Positions 53,867 through 62,448 of a stretch of 64,000 nucleotides of DNA are shown in pieces; position 1 is the stretch's first letter; every line of letters begins with the position of its first letter. The stretch comes from Dyella sp. S184. Its GTDB lineage: Bacteria; Pseudomonadota; Gammaproteobacteria; Xanthomonadales; Rhodanobacteraceae. The notes under the pieces were generated by a model. The model was not told the origin of the DNA. It worked only from the letters and a program-made list of their open reading frames with translations, and ran no database searches. A program made the position numbers and the translations under genes. The stretch spans positions 310,001-374,000 of the forward strand of contig NZ_LMUE01000012.1 of assembly GCF_009766065.1 (NCBI RefSeq). The letters run 5' to 3'.

Positions 53867-56005
53867 ATGAATCGTCGAGTATCGATCTGGCTGTGCCTGG
53901 GTAGCCTAAGCGCCTGCCATGCGGCGAGCATCCCCGCTGTCGCGGATCTCGCCAGTCCCGATGCCATCGCGCAGGTAGCGCTCGATCAGGTGCAGCGCGC
54001 GAATGCCGTCGAGCACGCCGCTGACGGTGTGGCGCAACAGCGTTATGCCTTCCAGCCTGCAGCACATCCGCAAATCGTGCTGAGTCCTGCGCATGGTGCA
54101 TGGGACTGGTCGAAACAGGGCGAACTTGATCTGCGCGTGCAGAACGCGATGCCGTGGGCGGTCACGTTGAACGTGGATATCGACGGCACCGGCGAGGGCC
54201 AGCATCTGCATGCGACGGTCGGCGTACTGCCCGGGCCAGCGCAGACGCTAGTGATTCCGCTGCATGCCGTGTCGCCGCGCGCGTTCGGCATGCAGGTTGG
54301 CCCACCGATGCCGTTCGATGAGGCCGGTCGCAACGTCCTGCTGGCAACTACGGTGGAAGGCGCGCTGGATCTGCACCAGGTTCATGCCGTGCATATTGGT
54401 ATGCCGACGCCGCAGGCGGCGCAGACTGTACTGCTGGGTCGCGTCCAGACGGTTGCCGGCGATGCGGCCCTGCACGCTGCCTATGTCGGCATTGTTGATC
54501 GCTACGGGCAGTACACGCGCGGACGCTGGCCGGAGAAGGTTGACTCGGATGCTGCGCTGAGTGCTGCACAGTCAAAAACTGGCGCCGCCCAGGCTGGCGC
54601 AGTGTCGAAGGACATGGATCGCTACGGCGGACGTCTGGACGTCCATGGCCTGCAACAGAGCGGCTGGTTCCACGCGCAGAAGCTGAGCGATCGCTGGAGG
54701 CTGGTGACGCCAGACGGTCATGCGTTCTTCTCGCTGGGCGTGAACGCGGTGGTCGCCGATGGTGGTCGCACCTATGTGCAGGGCCGCGAATTCATGTTCA
54801 GGGATCTGCCGCCGGATAGCGGCGAGTTGGCGCCATTCTACGGCGGCGGCGACAACCGCCGGGTGGATCAGGGCGCCAGCGCGGGCATCGGTTACAACCA
54901 TGGCCGCTGGTTCGACTTCTATGCGGCGAACCTGTATCGCGTCGACGGCCAGGACTGGCTGAGTGCATGGCGCGCACGCACGCTGGATCGCCTGCAGGCG
55001 TGGGGCTTCAACACCGTTGGCAACTGGAGCGACGAGGCGCTGGGCAGTGCGCACCGCTTGCCGTACACGCGCTCGATCAATATCGCGGGCAATTATGCAA
55101 ACGTCGCCAGCGGCTACGACTACTGGGGTCGCATGCCCGATCCGTTCGATCCGCGCTTCGTGCAGGCCACCGAGCAGGCGGTGGCAAAGGAAACGGCGAA
55201 CGTGGTCGACGACCCGTATCTGCTCGGTTATTTCGCCGACAACGAGTTGGCCTGGGCGGGACAGGGGCCGCAGGGTCGCTGGGGACTGGCGATCGGCACC
55301 TTGCGTGGTGATGCAAACAGCCCAGCCAAGCAGGCCTTCATCGCCATGCTGAAGAAGAAATACGCTGATCCGATCAAGCTGGGCAATGCATGGAATCTGC
55401 CGCTGGGATCCTGGGACATGCTGCAGGCGTCAGGCTTTGTTCCGCCGAATCCGGACGAGGCGCATCCGGCGATCGCCGAAGATTACAGTGCGTGGCTGCG
55501 CGAATATGCCGATACCTATTTCCGCGTGGTTGCCGCGGCAATCCATCGGCATGATTCGCACCACCTGTTCCTTGGTGGCCGCTTTGCGGTGAACACGCCG
55601 GAGGCCGTCGCTGCCTGCGCGCAGTACTGCGACGTGGTCAGTTTCAACGTCTACGCCGACCTGCCACAGCACGGTTTCGACGCGGCTGCGATGCACCAAC
55701 TGGACAAGCCGGTGCTGATCAGCGAATTCCACTTCGGCTCCGACGATCGCGGCCCGTTCGGCAAGGGCGTCGTGTCGGTGTGGAACGAGCCGCAGCGCGG
55801 CGAGGCGTATGCAAAATTCATCGCAGCGGCGGCAGCCGACCCGGATATCGTCGGTGCGCACTGGTTCGAGTACACCGACCAGCCGGTGACTGGCCGTCTG
55901 CTCGATGGCGAGAACAGCCATATCGGGCTGGTGGGTATTACCGACATTCCGTTCGGTGGTTTTGTCGAGGCAGTGCGTGCGGCGAACAACGCCGTGGGTT
56001 ACTGA
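53867..56005 (+). CDS. GH50-like (agarase-type) glycoside hydrolase lipoprotein
   Basis: 712 residues. The N-terminus (VSIWLCLGSLSAC) offers a lipobox ending at Cys17. A beta-sandwich-like part (~50-225) precedes a TIM-barrel domain (~270-700). The acid/base candidate is Glu460 in LLGYFADNELAWAG, the nucleophile candidate Glu620 in VLISEFHFGSDDRGPFG, and the end reads GAHWFEYTDQPVTGRLLDGENSHIGLVGITD. This order and wording resemble GH50 beta-agarases. Agar is unlikely to be the natural substrate of a soil-type bacterium, so another galactan or glucan is possible. It ends 7 nt inside the convergent polymerase gene. Confidence 0.72.
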   Translation: MNRRVSIWLCLGSLSACHAASIPAVADLASPDAIAQVALDQVQRANAVEHAADGVAQQRYAFQPAAHPQIVLSPAHGAWDWSKQGELDLRVQNAMPWAVTLNVDIDGTGEGQHLHATVGVLPGPAQTLVIPLHAVSPRAFGMQVGPPMPFDEAGRNVLLATTVEGALDLHQVHAVHIGMPTPQAAQTVLLGRVQTVAGDAALHAAYVGIVDRYGQYTRGRWPEKVDSDAALSAAQSKTGAAQAGAVSKDMDRYGGRLDVHGLQQSGWFHAQKLSDRWRLVTPDGHAFFSLGVNAVVADGGRTYVQGREFMFRDLPPDSGELAPFYGGGDNRRVDQGASAGIGYNHGRWFDFYAANLYRVDGQDWLSAWRARTLDRLQAWGFNTVGNWSDEALGSAHRLPYTRSINIAGNYANVASGYDYWGRMPDPFDPRFVQATEQAVAKETANVVDDPYLLGYFADNELAWAGQGPQGRWGLAIGTLRGDANSPAKQAFIAMLKKKYADPIKLGNAWNLPLGSWDMLQASGFVPPNPDEAHPAIAEDYSAWLREYADTYFRVVAAAIHRHDSHHLFLGGRFAVNTPEAVAACAQYCDVVSFNVYADLPQHGFDAAAMHQLDKPVLISEFHFGSDDRGPFGKGVVSVWNEPQRGEAYAKFIAAAAADPDIVGAHWFEYTDQPVTGRLLDGENSHIGLVGITDIPFGGFVEAVRAANNAVGY

Positions 56006-57366
56006 CCGCGCTTGTCGCGATCACGCTTGCGATGCTCGCCCTCGGCGAGCACCTTGAAGCGATTCAGTGATTGCAGCCACAGTGCATCGTGGCTTGCATC
56101 GCTTTCATGCGTGGCCTCGTTCTCGCTCCCGGTGTCGGGGATGCGGTTGAACGGGATGCGCATCGGTGCAGCATCGTGCTCCAGCGCCAGCTGCATGCTG
56201 CCGAAGTAGAGCTTGTTGTAGCCAAACTTCGCGTTGATGCGGTCGACCAGCGCATCGATGCGGCCGGTGTCTTCCGCGGGTGCGAACAGCGAGCCGCTGC
56301 TCTGCGTTCGCGGCACCAGCCGCATGAGGGTCACGCTGACCGATAGCGGTGTGGCATTCACCGGCCCGGGCAACAGCCGGCGCTGGTTGCCGCTGTCGAG
56401 CATGCCGTTCAACAGGCGCAGCAGTTCGCGGCTGTCGTCGGTGGGGTCGAAGGCGAGGTCGCGTTCCCAGCGTTGGTCGTGGCCGATGAAGCGGATGCGC
56501 ACGGCCAGCGCGCCGCTGAGCATTTCCTCGCGGCGCATGCGCATCGCCGCCTTCACCAGCAGTTTCTTCAGTACCGCGCGGGCGCCGATGGCCGTGCGCA
56601 GTTCCGGTCCCAGCACATGCGAGTGGCCGATCGAGCCGCGTTCGGTGGGTGCGGTCGGTAGCCAGGCACCACGCAGCAGCCCCCACATGCGCTCGCCTTC
56701 GATGCCGCCCCAGGCATGCCGCAGCCGGTGCTTGTCGGCGGCGGTGAGCTGCGCCACGGTGGTGATGCCGGCTTCGTGCAGGCGTGCCTCCATCGAGTGG
56801 CCGATACCACACAGGTCGCGCAACTTCAGTCCATGCAAAGCCTGCGGCAGGTCGGCCTGCTCGATCACGCTGAGGCCGTCGGGCTTGCGCATGTCCGAGG
56901 CGGTCTTGGCGAGGAAATCGTTCGGCGCGATGCCGATTGAGCAGCGGATCGCACCGCCGGGAGCGGCCAATGCGATTTCATGCTTCACCTGTTGCGCGAT
57001 CTCTTCGGCGATGTCGCGCCGGCGCTGGCGACCGACCAGTTCGCAGGCCACCTCGTCGATCGAGCCGACGCGGGCAATCGGAATCGCGTGGTCGATCGCC
57101 TCGATCAGGCGGTGATGCCAGTACACGTAGCGCTCCGGGCGTGCCACGCGAATCTGGATACCAGGGCACAGCCGTCGCGCCTCACGCACCATCGTGCCGG
57201 TACTCACTCCGAACGCCTTCGCCTCGTAGCTGGCGGCGATCAGGCTGGTGGTCTCGGCGGCCACCGGCGCCACGCCGACCGGCCGGCCGCGCAGCGCCGG
57301 ATCTTCGTGCTGTTCGACCGAGGCAAAGTAACTATTGAAGTCGACAAACAGGCTGCGCAGGCTCAT
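55999..57366 (-). CDS. Second Y-family DNA polymerase (DinB/UmuC type)
   Basis: 455 residues. It keeps the catalytic acids: Asp in FVDFNSYFASVEQHEDP and the SIDE motif in RVGSIDEVACELV, with SIGIAPNDFLAKTASDMRKPDG and LCGIGHSMEARLHEAG further on. The motif NSYFASVE has Asn where Pol IV has Asp, and the C-terminal ~200 residues are longer than Pol IV, with no clear clamp-binding motif at the end. It is thus a distinct Y-family branch; no imuA, lexA or dnaE2 gene lies nearby. The ATG six codons into the frame is chosen because it begins SLRSLFVDF. Confidence 0.88.
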   Translation of the reverse strand: MSLRSLFVDFNSYFASVEQHEDPALRGRPVGVAPVAAETTSLIAASYEAKAFGVSTGTMVREARRLCPGIQIRVARPERYVYWHHRLIEAIDHAIPIARVGSIDEVACELVGRQRRRDIAEEIAQQVKHEIALAAPGGAIRCSIGIAPNDFLAKTASDMRKPDGLSVIEQADLPQALHGLKLRDLCGIGHSMEARLHEAGITTVAQLTAADKHRLRHAWGGIEGERMWGLLRGAWLPTAPTERGSIGHSHVLGPELRTAIGARAVLKKLLVKAAMRMRREEMLSGALAVRIRFIGHDQRWERDLAFDPTDDSRELLRLLNGMLDSGNQRRLLPGPVNATPLSVSVTLMRLVPRTQSSGSLFAPAEDTGRIDALVDRINAKFGYNKLYFGSMQLALEHDAAPMRIPFNRIPDTGSENEATHESDASHDALWLQSLNRFKVLAEGEHRKRDRDKRGQ

Positions 57367-57551
57367 GGAGCATCTCGTAAGCAAGCGGAGAGTTATAGCT
57401 TGCGCCGGTCTCGCGCGGGGAGACAGTGCACCTGCCGAAGGCGTATGGAATCAGTTAGGCTGGCGCCACCGTCGGAAGGGGAAGGGGTGGCATGGGGATG
57501 CCAGCCGATGGTTTCTGTTCAACAGGCTTCCGTTCACTCGGGGGGAGTGTC

Positions 57552-57980
57552 ATGGGGACTTCTTCGTTGGTCGCGCTGGCGGGCATGGGTTTGGTTGCCA
57601 TGCTGGTGGCGTTCGTTGTCGGCATCCTGATTGCCGGACTGGCTTTATGCGTGGCGTTCCGGCTGATCATCGGTTACATGCCGGCCTATCTGCGTTCGTT
57701 GGGCGTCGTGCTGCTGACCGCAGTTGCCGTGATGGTGGCATCGATCGTGCTGGGTATGCTCATGCACGGCGGGGCGAGCTGGCTGGGCGTGGCTGTGGAG
57801 TTTCTGGTCGGCGCCGCGGTGGTGAACTATCTGTTGCTGTCGGAGAACGGCAGCCGGATCGGTTACGGCAAGGCCTGCCTGGTGCAGCTGGTCTACATGG
57901 TGATCGGTTTTGTGCTGTTCGTGATCGCCGCCGCGATCCTGGCAGTCATATTTGGCACCGCGATACTCGGCACGCATTGA
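57552..57980 (+). CDS. Four-helix membrane protein of unknown function
   Basis: 142 residues that are almost wholly hydrophobic: helices at ~5-30, 35-70, 75-100 and 108-135. GGGGGAG stands 4 nt before the ATG. No motif or family is recognised. It diverges from the Y-family polymerase gene and converges with the next membrane-protein gene. Confidence 0.68.
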   Translation: MGTSSLVALAGMGLVAMLVAFVVGILIAGLALCVAFRLIIGYMPAYLRSLGVVLLTAVAVMVASIVLGMLMHGGASWLGVAVEFLVGAAVVNYLLLSENGSRIGYGKACLVQLVYMVIGFVLFVIAAAILAVIFGTAILGTH

Positions 57981-58023
57981 GCGCAACTGATGATTTTCGC
58001 TGATTCAAGTGCAGCCTGGCGGC

Positions 58024-58431
58024 TCATGCCAGGCTGGTGGCGATGCCGAAGCTGATCGCCATGATTGCGGCTACCGCCATGCAGGCGCTGCCGGGACGGA
58101 TGCGGTGCGCATCGATGCGCGGGGTGAGCCGCCACACCAATGCCGTGCCGATCAGCATGTCCAACACCAGCGCACAGCGCAGCAGGCCGGAATTGAGCAG
58201 CGCTGCATAGGGTGGGTGCAGGTGGCCCTCGTACGCGGCTACGCCGGTGATCAGCAGGAGGCCGATCATCGTCCACAGCAGGCAGGCCAGGTAGATGCGG
58301 TTGAACACCACCGCGCAACGTTCGGTCCAGCGCAGCACCGACCAGCCGATCAGGGCGAAGAACAGCGCGCCGATACTGCTGTACAGCACCCACCAGAGCA
58401 GGCTGCTGATCAAGGTAAGCAGGGTCGTCAT
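58024..58431 (-). CDS. Membrane protein following the Mpo1-like gene, function unknown
   Basis: 135 residues with about four membrane helices (LTLISSLLWWVLYSSIGALFFALIGW; YLACLLWTMIGLLLITGV; LRCALVLDMLIGTALVW; CMAVAAIMAISFGIATSLA). Its ATG overlaps the end of the Mpo1-like gene by 4 nt, so the two are translationally coupled. The family is not recognised. Confidence 0.72.
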   Translation of the reverse strand: MTTLLTLISSLLWWVLYSSIGALFFALIGWSVLRWTERCAVVFNRIYLACLLWTMIGLLLITGVAAYEGHLHPPYAALLNSGLLRCALVLDMLIGTALVWRLTPRIDAHRIRPGSACMAVAAIMAISFGIATSLA

Positions 58432-58898
58432 GTGGTCTGTTTGAATCCCAGCCGGCGAAGCAGTTTGGCCATCAGCCAGGCGGGGCCAATCAGCAGATAC
58501 GACAGGTCGGTGAGGAAGCTTGGCCGGCGTCCCTCGAACTTGTGGCCGATGAACTGGCCGATCCAGGCGACGACGAAGACGCCGATCGCCAGGTAGCACA
58601 GCGACACGGCGCCGAGTCGATCGAACAGCACGTGCGTGAGCAGGCCCAGCAGGGCAAATGCGATCAGCAGCGCGATCGCCAACCGGTGCGAATGCTTCCA
58701 GTACCAGTAGAATGCCAGCACCATCACCGCTACCGCCCAAGCGCCGGGACGCAGGAACGCCGTTGGCACCGGCATCGCCCACAGCAGCGCGATCACCGAC
58801 CACACGATCGGCGGCACGCACAGCCAGTGGAACAACCGGTTGGTCGGGTTCTGGTGGTCGCTGCTGTAGCTGTCGAGCCAGTCCTGCATGGTGCGCAT
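58428..58898 (-). CDS. Mpo1-like (DUF962) membrane protein
   Basis: 156 residues. It has the DUF962 marks WLDSYSSDHQNPTNRLFHWLCVPPIVWSVIALLW and, later, WIGQFIGHKFEGRRPSFLTDLSYLLIGPAWLMAKLL, with about four membrane helices. The conserved histidines (SDHQNP, LFHWL, GHKFEG) are those linked to iron binding in the yeast homologue Mpo1, a 2-hydroxy fatty acid dioxygenase. A lipid-oxidation role in bacteria is inferred. GGAG lies 7 nt before the ATG. It is followed by a coupled membrane-protein gene. Confidence 0.9.
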   Translation of the reverse strand: MRTMQDWLDSYSSDHQNPTNRLFHWLCVPPIVWSVIALLWAMPVPTAFLRPGAWAVAVMVLAFYWYWKHSHRLAIALLIAFALLGLLTHVLFDRLGAVSLCYLAIGVFVVAWIGQFIGHKFEGRRPSFLTDLSYLLIGPAWLMAKLLRRLGFKQTT

Positions 58899-58923
58899 GG
58901 GGCCACTCCGGGTTGAGTTGGAT

Positions 58924-59820
58924 CTAGTCGAGCTTGATGCCAGCCAGTCGCTGCAACGCCTCGGCGTACTTCGCGGCGGTAGCCGCGATGACGTTGTCCG
59001 GAATCACCGGGCCTGGCGCGGTCTTGTTCCAGTCCTGTGTCTCCAGATAATCACGCACGAACTGCTTGTCGTAGCTGGGTGGGCTGATGCCGACGCGGTA
59101 TTCGTCGGCGGGCCAGAAGCGCGAGGAATCCGGCGTCAGCATCTCGTCCATCACGTACAGCTTGCCGCTGGCGTCGGTGCCGAATTCGAACTTGGTGTCA
59201 GCGATGATGATGCCGCGTTCGGCCGCATAGGCCGCCGCCCACTGGTAGATCGCCAGCGTGGCGTCGCGCACCTTGCCGGCCAGTTCGGCGCCGACCGTAT
59301 CAACCACCACGTCGTAGCTGACGTTCTCGTCGTGGTCGCCGACGGCGGCCTTGGTCGACGGGGTGAAGATCGGTGCGGGCAACTGCTGCGCCTGCTGCAG
59401 GCCGGCGGGCAATGCGATGCCGCACAGCGAGCCAGTGGTGCGGTAATCCTTCCAGCCCGAGCCGATCAGGTAACCGCGGGCGATCGCTTCCACTGGGACC
59501 GGCTTCAGCCGCCGCGTCACCACCGCGCGCTTTTCGTACAGAGCCAGGTCGGTGCCGGGCGGCAATACCTCGGCCAGCGGCACGTCGAGCAGATGGTTCG
59601 GCAGCAGGTGCGCGGTCTTGCCGAACCAGAAATTGGAGATCTGCGTGAGCATCTCGCCCTTGCCCGGGATCGGGTTGGGCAGCACCACGTCGAACGCCGA
59701 CAGCCGGTCGGTGGCGACCATCAGCAGCCGATCGTCGGACAACGCGTAGACATCGCGCACCTTGCCGCGATGGAGCAGTTCCAAGCCGGGCAGATTCGAT
59801 TGCGGCAGGGTGGTGGGCAC
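58924..59820 (-). CDS. purC: Phosphoribosylaminoimidazole-succinocarboxamide synthase
   Basis: 298 residues, the long form found in Xanthomonadales and eukaryotes. It joins aspartate to CAIR in purine synthesis. Marks: [82 protein letters not shown] and [15 protein letters not shown] ([12 protein letters not shown]) is preferred as start because this is the usual N-terminus; an ATG twelve codons upstream is possible. Neither has a strong ribosome binding site. A large inverted repeat lies ~150 nt upstream and could fold in the purC leader. Confidence 0.93.
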   Translation of the reverse strand: MPTTLPQSNLPGLELLHRGKVRDVYALSDDRLLMVATDRLSAFDVVLPNPIPGKGEMLTQISNFWFGKTAHLLPNHLLDVPLAEVLPPGTDLALYEKRAVVTRRLKPVPVEAIARGYLIGSGWKDYRTTGSLCGIALPAGLQQAQQLPAPIFTPSTKAAVGDHDENVSYDVVVDTVGAELAGKVRDATLAIYQWAAAYAAERGIIIADTKFEFGTDASGKLYVMDEMLTPDSSRFWPADEYRVGISPPSYDKQFVRDYLETQDWNKTAPGPVIPDNVIAATAAKYAEALQRLAGIKLD

Positions 59821-59967
59821 GACGGGGGTTCCACGGAGGGGGAGGAGAGCGCCCATTCTAGCTGCTGTGGACGATAGGCCGGAAAGTCGCACCCGGCAGG
59901 CCGGATCATCGGGCACTGCTAGAATTGCTGGCCTTTACCCCCCCATGTGTTGCCGATGCGAATCCCA

Positions 59968-60143
59968 GAGCCTGCTCATGATCTGCCAGTGGCCCGCGCC
60001 ACGGCCCGAAGGGTTGAGCCGCTGTGGCCGCCAGGCGGTAGCGCGCGGCTTGACCTGACGGCCAGTCAGGCGCTGCGCCACGCACTACCGCCTGGCGGCC
60101 ACAGCAACTCAACGCGAACCACCGGCAAACCATGAGCAGGCTC
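59968..60143 (-). repeat. 176-nt imperfect inverted repeat with strand-specific pairing
   Basis: Two 67-nt arms (59968-60049 with a 15-nt bulge at 59999-60013, and 60077-60143) can pair. 58 of 67 positions are Watson-Crick. All nine mismatches are transitions that become G-U or U-G pairs if the minus strand is transcribed, and A-C mismatches if the plus strand is. The centre holds a further small hairpin (CCTGAC...GTCAGG, 60054-60070). Minus-strand sense is that of purC, whose start lies 148 nt on. The right arm also includes the start codon and first codons of the cytochrome gene. It could be a purC leader structure, an independent RNA, or a mobile palindromic element. Confidence 0.75.
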
Positions 60144-60446
60144 CTGACTGCGGTGCTGTGCCTGGCCGCCGCCATTCCAGCCCTTGCCCAGAGCCCGGCC
60201 GCGGCCCAGCCAAGCCGGCTGGGCCTGTGCGCGGCCTGCCATGGTGAAACCGGTCACGCCAGCATGCCCGGCGTGCCGAACCTGGCCGGTCAGCAGCTGG
60301 ACTATCTGCGCAGCGCGCTCAGGCACTATCGGGATGGCAGCCGCGACGTGCCGCTGATGCGTGCGGCAATCGGCCCGGTCAGCGATGCCGATCTCGACGC
60401 GCTGGCCCGCTGGTACAGCGCGCAGTCGCCGCAGGCACATCCATGA
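60132..60446 (+). CDS. Small periplasmic c-type cytochrome
   Basis: 104 residues with a signal peptide (RLLTAVLCLAAAIPALAQ). The haem site is LCAACHGETGHASMPGVPNLAGQQLDYL (CxxCH) and the axial methionine is in VPLMRAAIGPVSDADLDALARWYSAQ. This is a class I, c553/c4-half-like cytochrome that carries one electron in the periplasm. The first codons lie in the right arm of the large inverted repeat. Its stop overlaps the djlA start by 4 nt. A TAGAAT box at 59920-59925 could be its -10. Confidence 0.92.
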   Translation: MSRLLTAVLCLAAAIPALAQSPAAAQPSRLGLCAACHGETGHASMPGVPNLAGQQLDYLRSALRHYRDGSRDVPLMRAAIGPVSDADLDALARWYSAQSPQAHP

Positions 60447-61258
60447 GTTTTTCCTACACGCTGTGGTTCGCGTTTTTCGGCCTGATCATCGGCCACCTGC
60501 CCGGTGCGATCACCGGGGCCGTGGTTGGCTTCATCTTCGACAACCTGCGGCACAGCCAGCGCAAGAACGCCACACCGGAAGCCGGTGGCTTTGTCGGACC
60601 GCTGTTCACCCTGCTTGGCGCGGTGGCGAAATCCGACGGCCGCGTATCGGAGCAGGAGATCGCGATTGCCGAGCGGATGATGACCCGGATGAATCTGGAT
60701 GCCGAGCTGCGCAAGCAGGCGGTGGTCAGCTTCAATGTCGGCAAACAGCCCGAATTCGACGTCACCCAGACCATCACGGCGTTGCGCAATTGGGTCGGCA
60801 TGCGCCGTGACCACGCGTTCCCGGTGCTCGACGTGGTGATCGATACGGTGCTGGCCGAGGGCAACCCGGCGCCGGAAAAGATGGCGATCCTGCGCCAGCT
60901 CGCCTTCGCACTGCGGGTCAGCGAGATGGAGCTGATGGCGCTGATGGCGATGAAGGGTTATGCGTGGAACGGCGGTGGTCAGCGCGGTTATGGCTACGGA
61001 CAGGGACATGGTTCGGCCGGTGGTGGCTATGTACCGCCACAGCGCACTACGCTTGGGCCGGATCCGTATGCTGTGCTCGGCATCGAGCGCAGCGCCGACG
61101 ATCGTGCGGTGAAGCGTGCCTATCGCAAGCTGATTTCCGAACATCATCCCGATCGCCTGGGTGATCTGCCTGAAGACATGCGCAAGCGCGCCGAATCGCG
61201 CGCCAGCGAAATCAATGCCGCCTATGACCGCATCAAGGAACAACGGGGTTTCAAGTAA
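60443..61258 (+). CDS. djlA: Membrane-anchored J-domain co-chaperone DjlA
   Basis: 271 residues in the DjlA order: one N-terminal membrane helix (LWFAFFGLIIGHLPGAITGAVVGFIF), a TerB-like helical domain (~50-165, LFTLLGAVAKSDGRVSEQEIAIAERMM), a Gly/Tyr/Gln-rich linker (~170-200) and a C-terminal J domain with EHHPDRLGDLPEDMRKRAESRASEINAAYDRI (HPD motif). It stimulates DnaK at the inner membrane and is linked to envelope stress and capsule control in E. coli. It overlaps the cytochrome gene by 4 nt. Confidence 0.94.
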   Translation: MSFSYTLWFAFFGLIIGHLPGAITGAVVGFIFDNLRHSQRKNATPEAGGFVGPLFTLLGAVAKSDGRVSEQEIAIAERMMTRMNLDAELRKQAVVSFNVGKQPEFDVTQTITALRNWVGMRRDHAFPVLDVVIDTVLAEGNPAPEKMAILRQLAFALRVSEMELMALMAMKGYAWNGGGQRGYGYGQGHGSAGGGYVPPQRTTLGPDPYAVLGIERSADDRAVKRAYRKLISEHHPDRLGDLPEDMRKRAESRASEINAAYDRIKEQRGFK

Positions 61259-61303
61259 TCTTGATCGGGTCTCACCCGGCACGCTTCCGCACCGAGAAAA
61301 ATC

Positions 61304-61972
61304 ATGAGCAAACAGACTCCGATCATCGCCCCGTCCATTCTCGCCGCTGATTTCGCGCGACTCGGCGAAGACACCGCTGCGGCGCTCGCTGCCGGTGCCG
61401 ACTGGGTGCATTTCGACGTGATGGACAACCATTACGTGCCGAATCTCACGATCGGGCCGATGGTGCTGCAATCGCTGCGCGGTTATGGCATCACCGCGCC
61501 GATCGACGTGCACCTGATGGTCAAGCCGGTCGACCGCATCGTGCCGGACTTCGCCAAGGCCGGCGCCAGCCTGATCAGCTTCCATCCGGAAGCGAGCGAG
61601 CATATCGATCGCACGCTCAGCTTGATCAAGGAATCGGGCTGCGAGGCTGGACTGGTGTTCAACCCGGCTACGCCGCTGGATTACCTCGATTACGTGATGG
61701 ACAAGCTCGACCTGATCCTGATCATGTCGGTCAACCCCGGCTTTGGTGGGCAGAAGTTCATCCCCGGCACGCTGGAAAAACTGCGCCAGGCACGCCGGCG
61801 GATCGAGGCCAGCGGCCGCACGATCCGGCTGGAAGTGGACGGTGGCGTCACCGCCGACAACATCGGCGCGATTGCCGCCGCCGGTGCCGACACCTTCGTC
61901 GCCGGTTCAGCGATCTTCCACGCCAAGGATTACCGTGCCGAGATCGCCGCCATGCGCAAGGCGATCGCTTGA
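61304..61972 (+). CDS. rpe: Ribulose-phosphate 3-epimerase
   Basis: 222 residues, a TIM barrel of normal length. Marks: [38 protein letters not shown] (metal-binding His and Asp), [51 protein letters not shown] and [30 protein letters not shown]. It interconverts ribulose- and xylulose-5-phosphate in the pentose phosphate pathway. A diverged copy of its last 27 bases, stop codon included, follows directly after the stop. Confidence 0.96.
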   Translation: MSKQTPIIAPSILAADFARLGEDTAAALAAGADWVHFDVMDNHYVPNLTIGPMVLQSLRGYGITAPIDVHLMVKPVDRIVPDFAKAGASLISFHPEASEHIDRTLSLIKESGCEAGLVFNPATPLDYLDYVMDKLDLILIMSVNPGFGGQKFIPGTLEKLRQARRRIEASGRTIRLEVDGGVTADNIGAIAAAGADTFVAGSAIFHAKDYRAEIAAMRKAIA

Positions 61973-62007
61973 GAGTTGCCGCCGCCATGCGCAAAGTGAT
62001 CGGCTGA
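61946..62007 (+). repeat. Tandem duplication of the rpe 3' end
   Basis: The last 27 bases of rpe (GCCGCCATGCGCAAGG...TGA, coding AAMRKAIA then stop) are repeated with a few changes at 61981-62007 (coding AAMRKVIG then stop). The copies are 8 nt apart. Because the second copy also ends in an in-frame-looking stop, this is probably an old slippage or duplication event of the gene tail. Confidence 0.7.
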
Positions 62008-62022
62008 ACGTCGGGCATAAAA

Positions 62023-62053
62023 ATCCCGGCGCCGAGAACTGCGGCGCCGGGAT
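62023..62053 (+). terminator. Hairpin after rpe, possible terminator
   Basis: A perfect 12-bp GC-rich stem (ATCCCGGCGCCG / CGGCGCCGGGAT) with a 7-nt loop, 50 nt after the rpe stop. It has A4 before it but no clear T-run after, so it could stop transcription arriving from the minus side better than from rpe. Still the likeliest end of the rpe transcript. Confidence 0.6.
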
Positions 62054-62255
62054 AAACGTCGTCGGATGACGTGAGAGGAAACACCATTGATCGGTGTGCC
62101 GATACGACCGCATCGGAGGGAGGGGGTCGCGGCCGTACCGGCACGTTCCACGGCAATGGAACGGTACCAATCAGTAACTCTGACCCGGGCGATCCGGTTT
62201 GGTTCCGGCCAAATCATGAACGTGCTGAATTGACCGCGCGATCGGTTCAGATTCC
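62054..62255. other. Intergenic region, no gene recognised
   Basis: About 200 nt between the rpe hairpin and the terminator of the small-peptide operon. It holds a short 7-bp hairpin (CGTTCCA...TGGAACG, 62144-62163) and a purine-rich GGAGGGAGGGGG stretch. No convincing open frame or RNA gene was seen. Confidence 0.45.
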
Positions 62256-62281
62256 AAAAAAATCCCCTCGTTAAGGAGGGG
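62256..62281 (-). terminator. Intrinsic terminator of the small-peptide operon
   Basis: Read on the minus strand: a 6-bp stem CCCCTC / GAGGGG with a CTTAAC loop, followed by AT7. It lies 36 nt after the stop of the second small ORF and is positioned only for minus-strand transcription, which supports that this operon is transcribed. Confidence 0.88.
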
Positions 62282-62316
62282 AAAGTAACCACCATGTCGG
62301 ACGGAATACAGTTGCA

Positions 62317-62433
62317 CTAGATGGGTTGCCAATCGGGATCCGGCTCTTCGTGCCCCGCGTCCGGCGCGATTCCCTTCGCGCCGGACGCACCGATGCCTTC
62401 CACGGCAGAAAGTTTGAAGATGTTCATGTGCAT
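62317..62433 (-). CDS. Small ORF 2, 38-residue acidic-tailed peptide
   Basis: 38 residues: a short hydrophobic start (MHMNIFKLSAVEGIGASG), a Gly/Ala-rich middle and an acidic, Pro-rich end (HEEPDPDWQPI). GGAG lies 8 nt before the ATG and the codons are GC-rich at the third position, as in real genes of this genome. It follows small ORF 1 by 15 nt of spacer and is followed by an intrinsic terminator. I know no family for it. It could be a small regulatory or secreted peptide or a peptide precursor; no leader-cleavage motif is recognised. Confidence 0.6.
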   Translation of the reverse strand: MHMNIFKLSAVEGIGASGAKGIAPDAGHEEPDPDWQPI

Positions 62434-62448
62434 GGCGTCAACTCCGAA

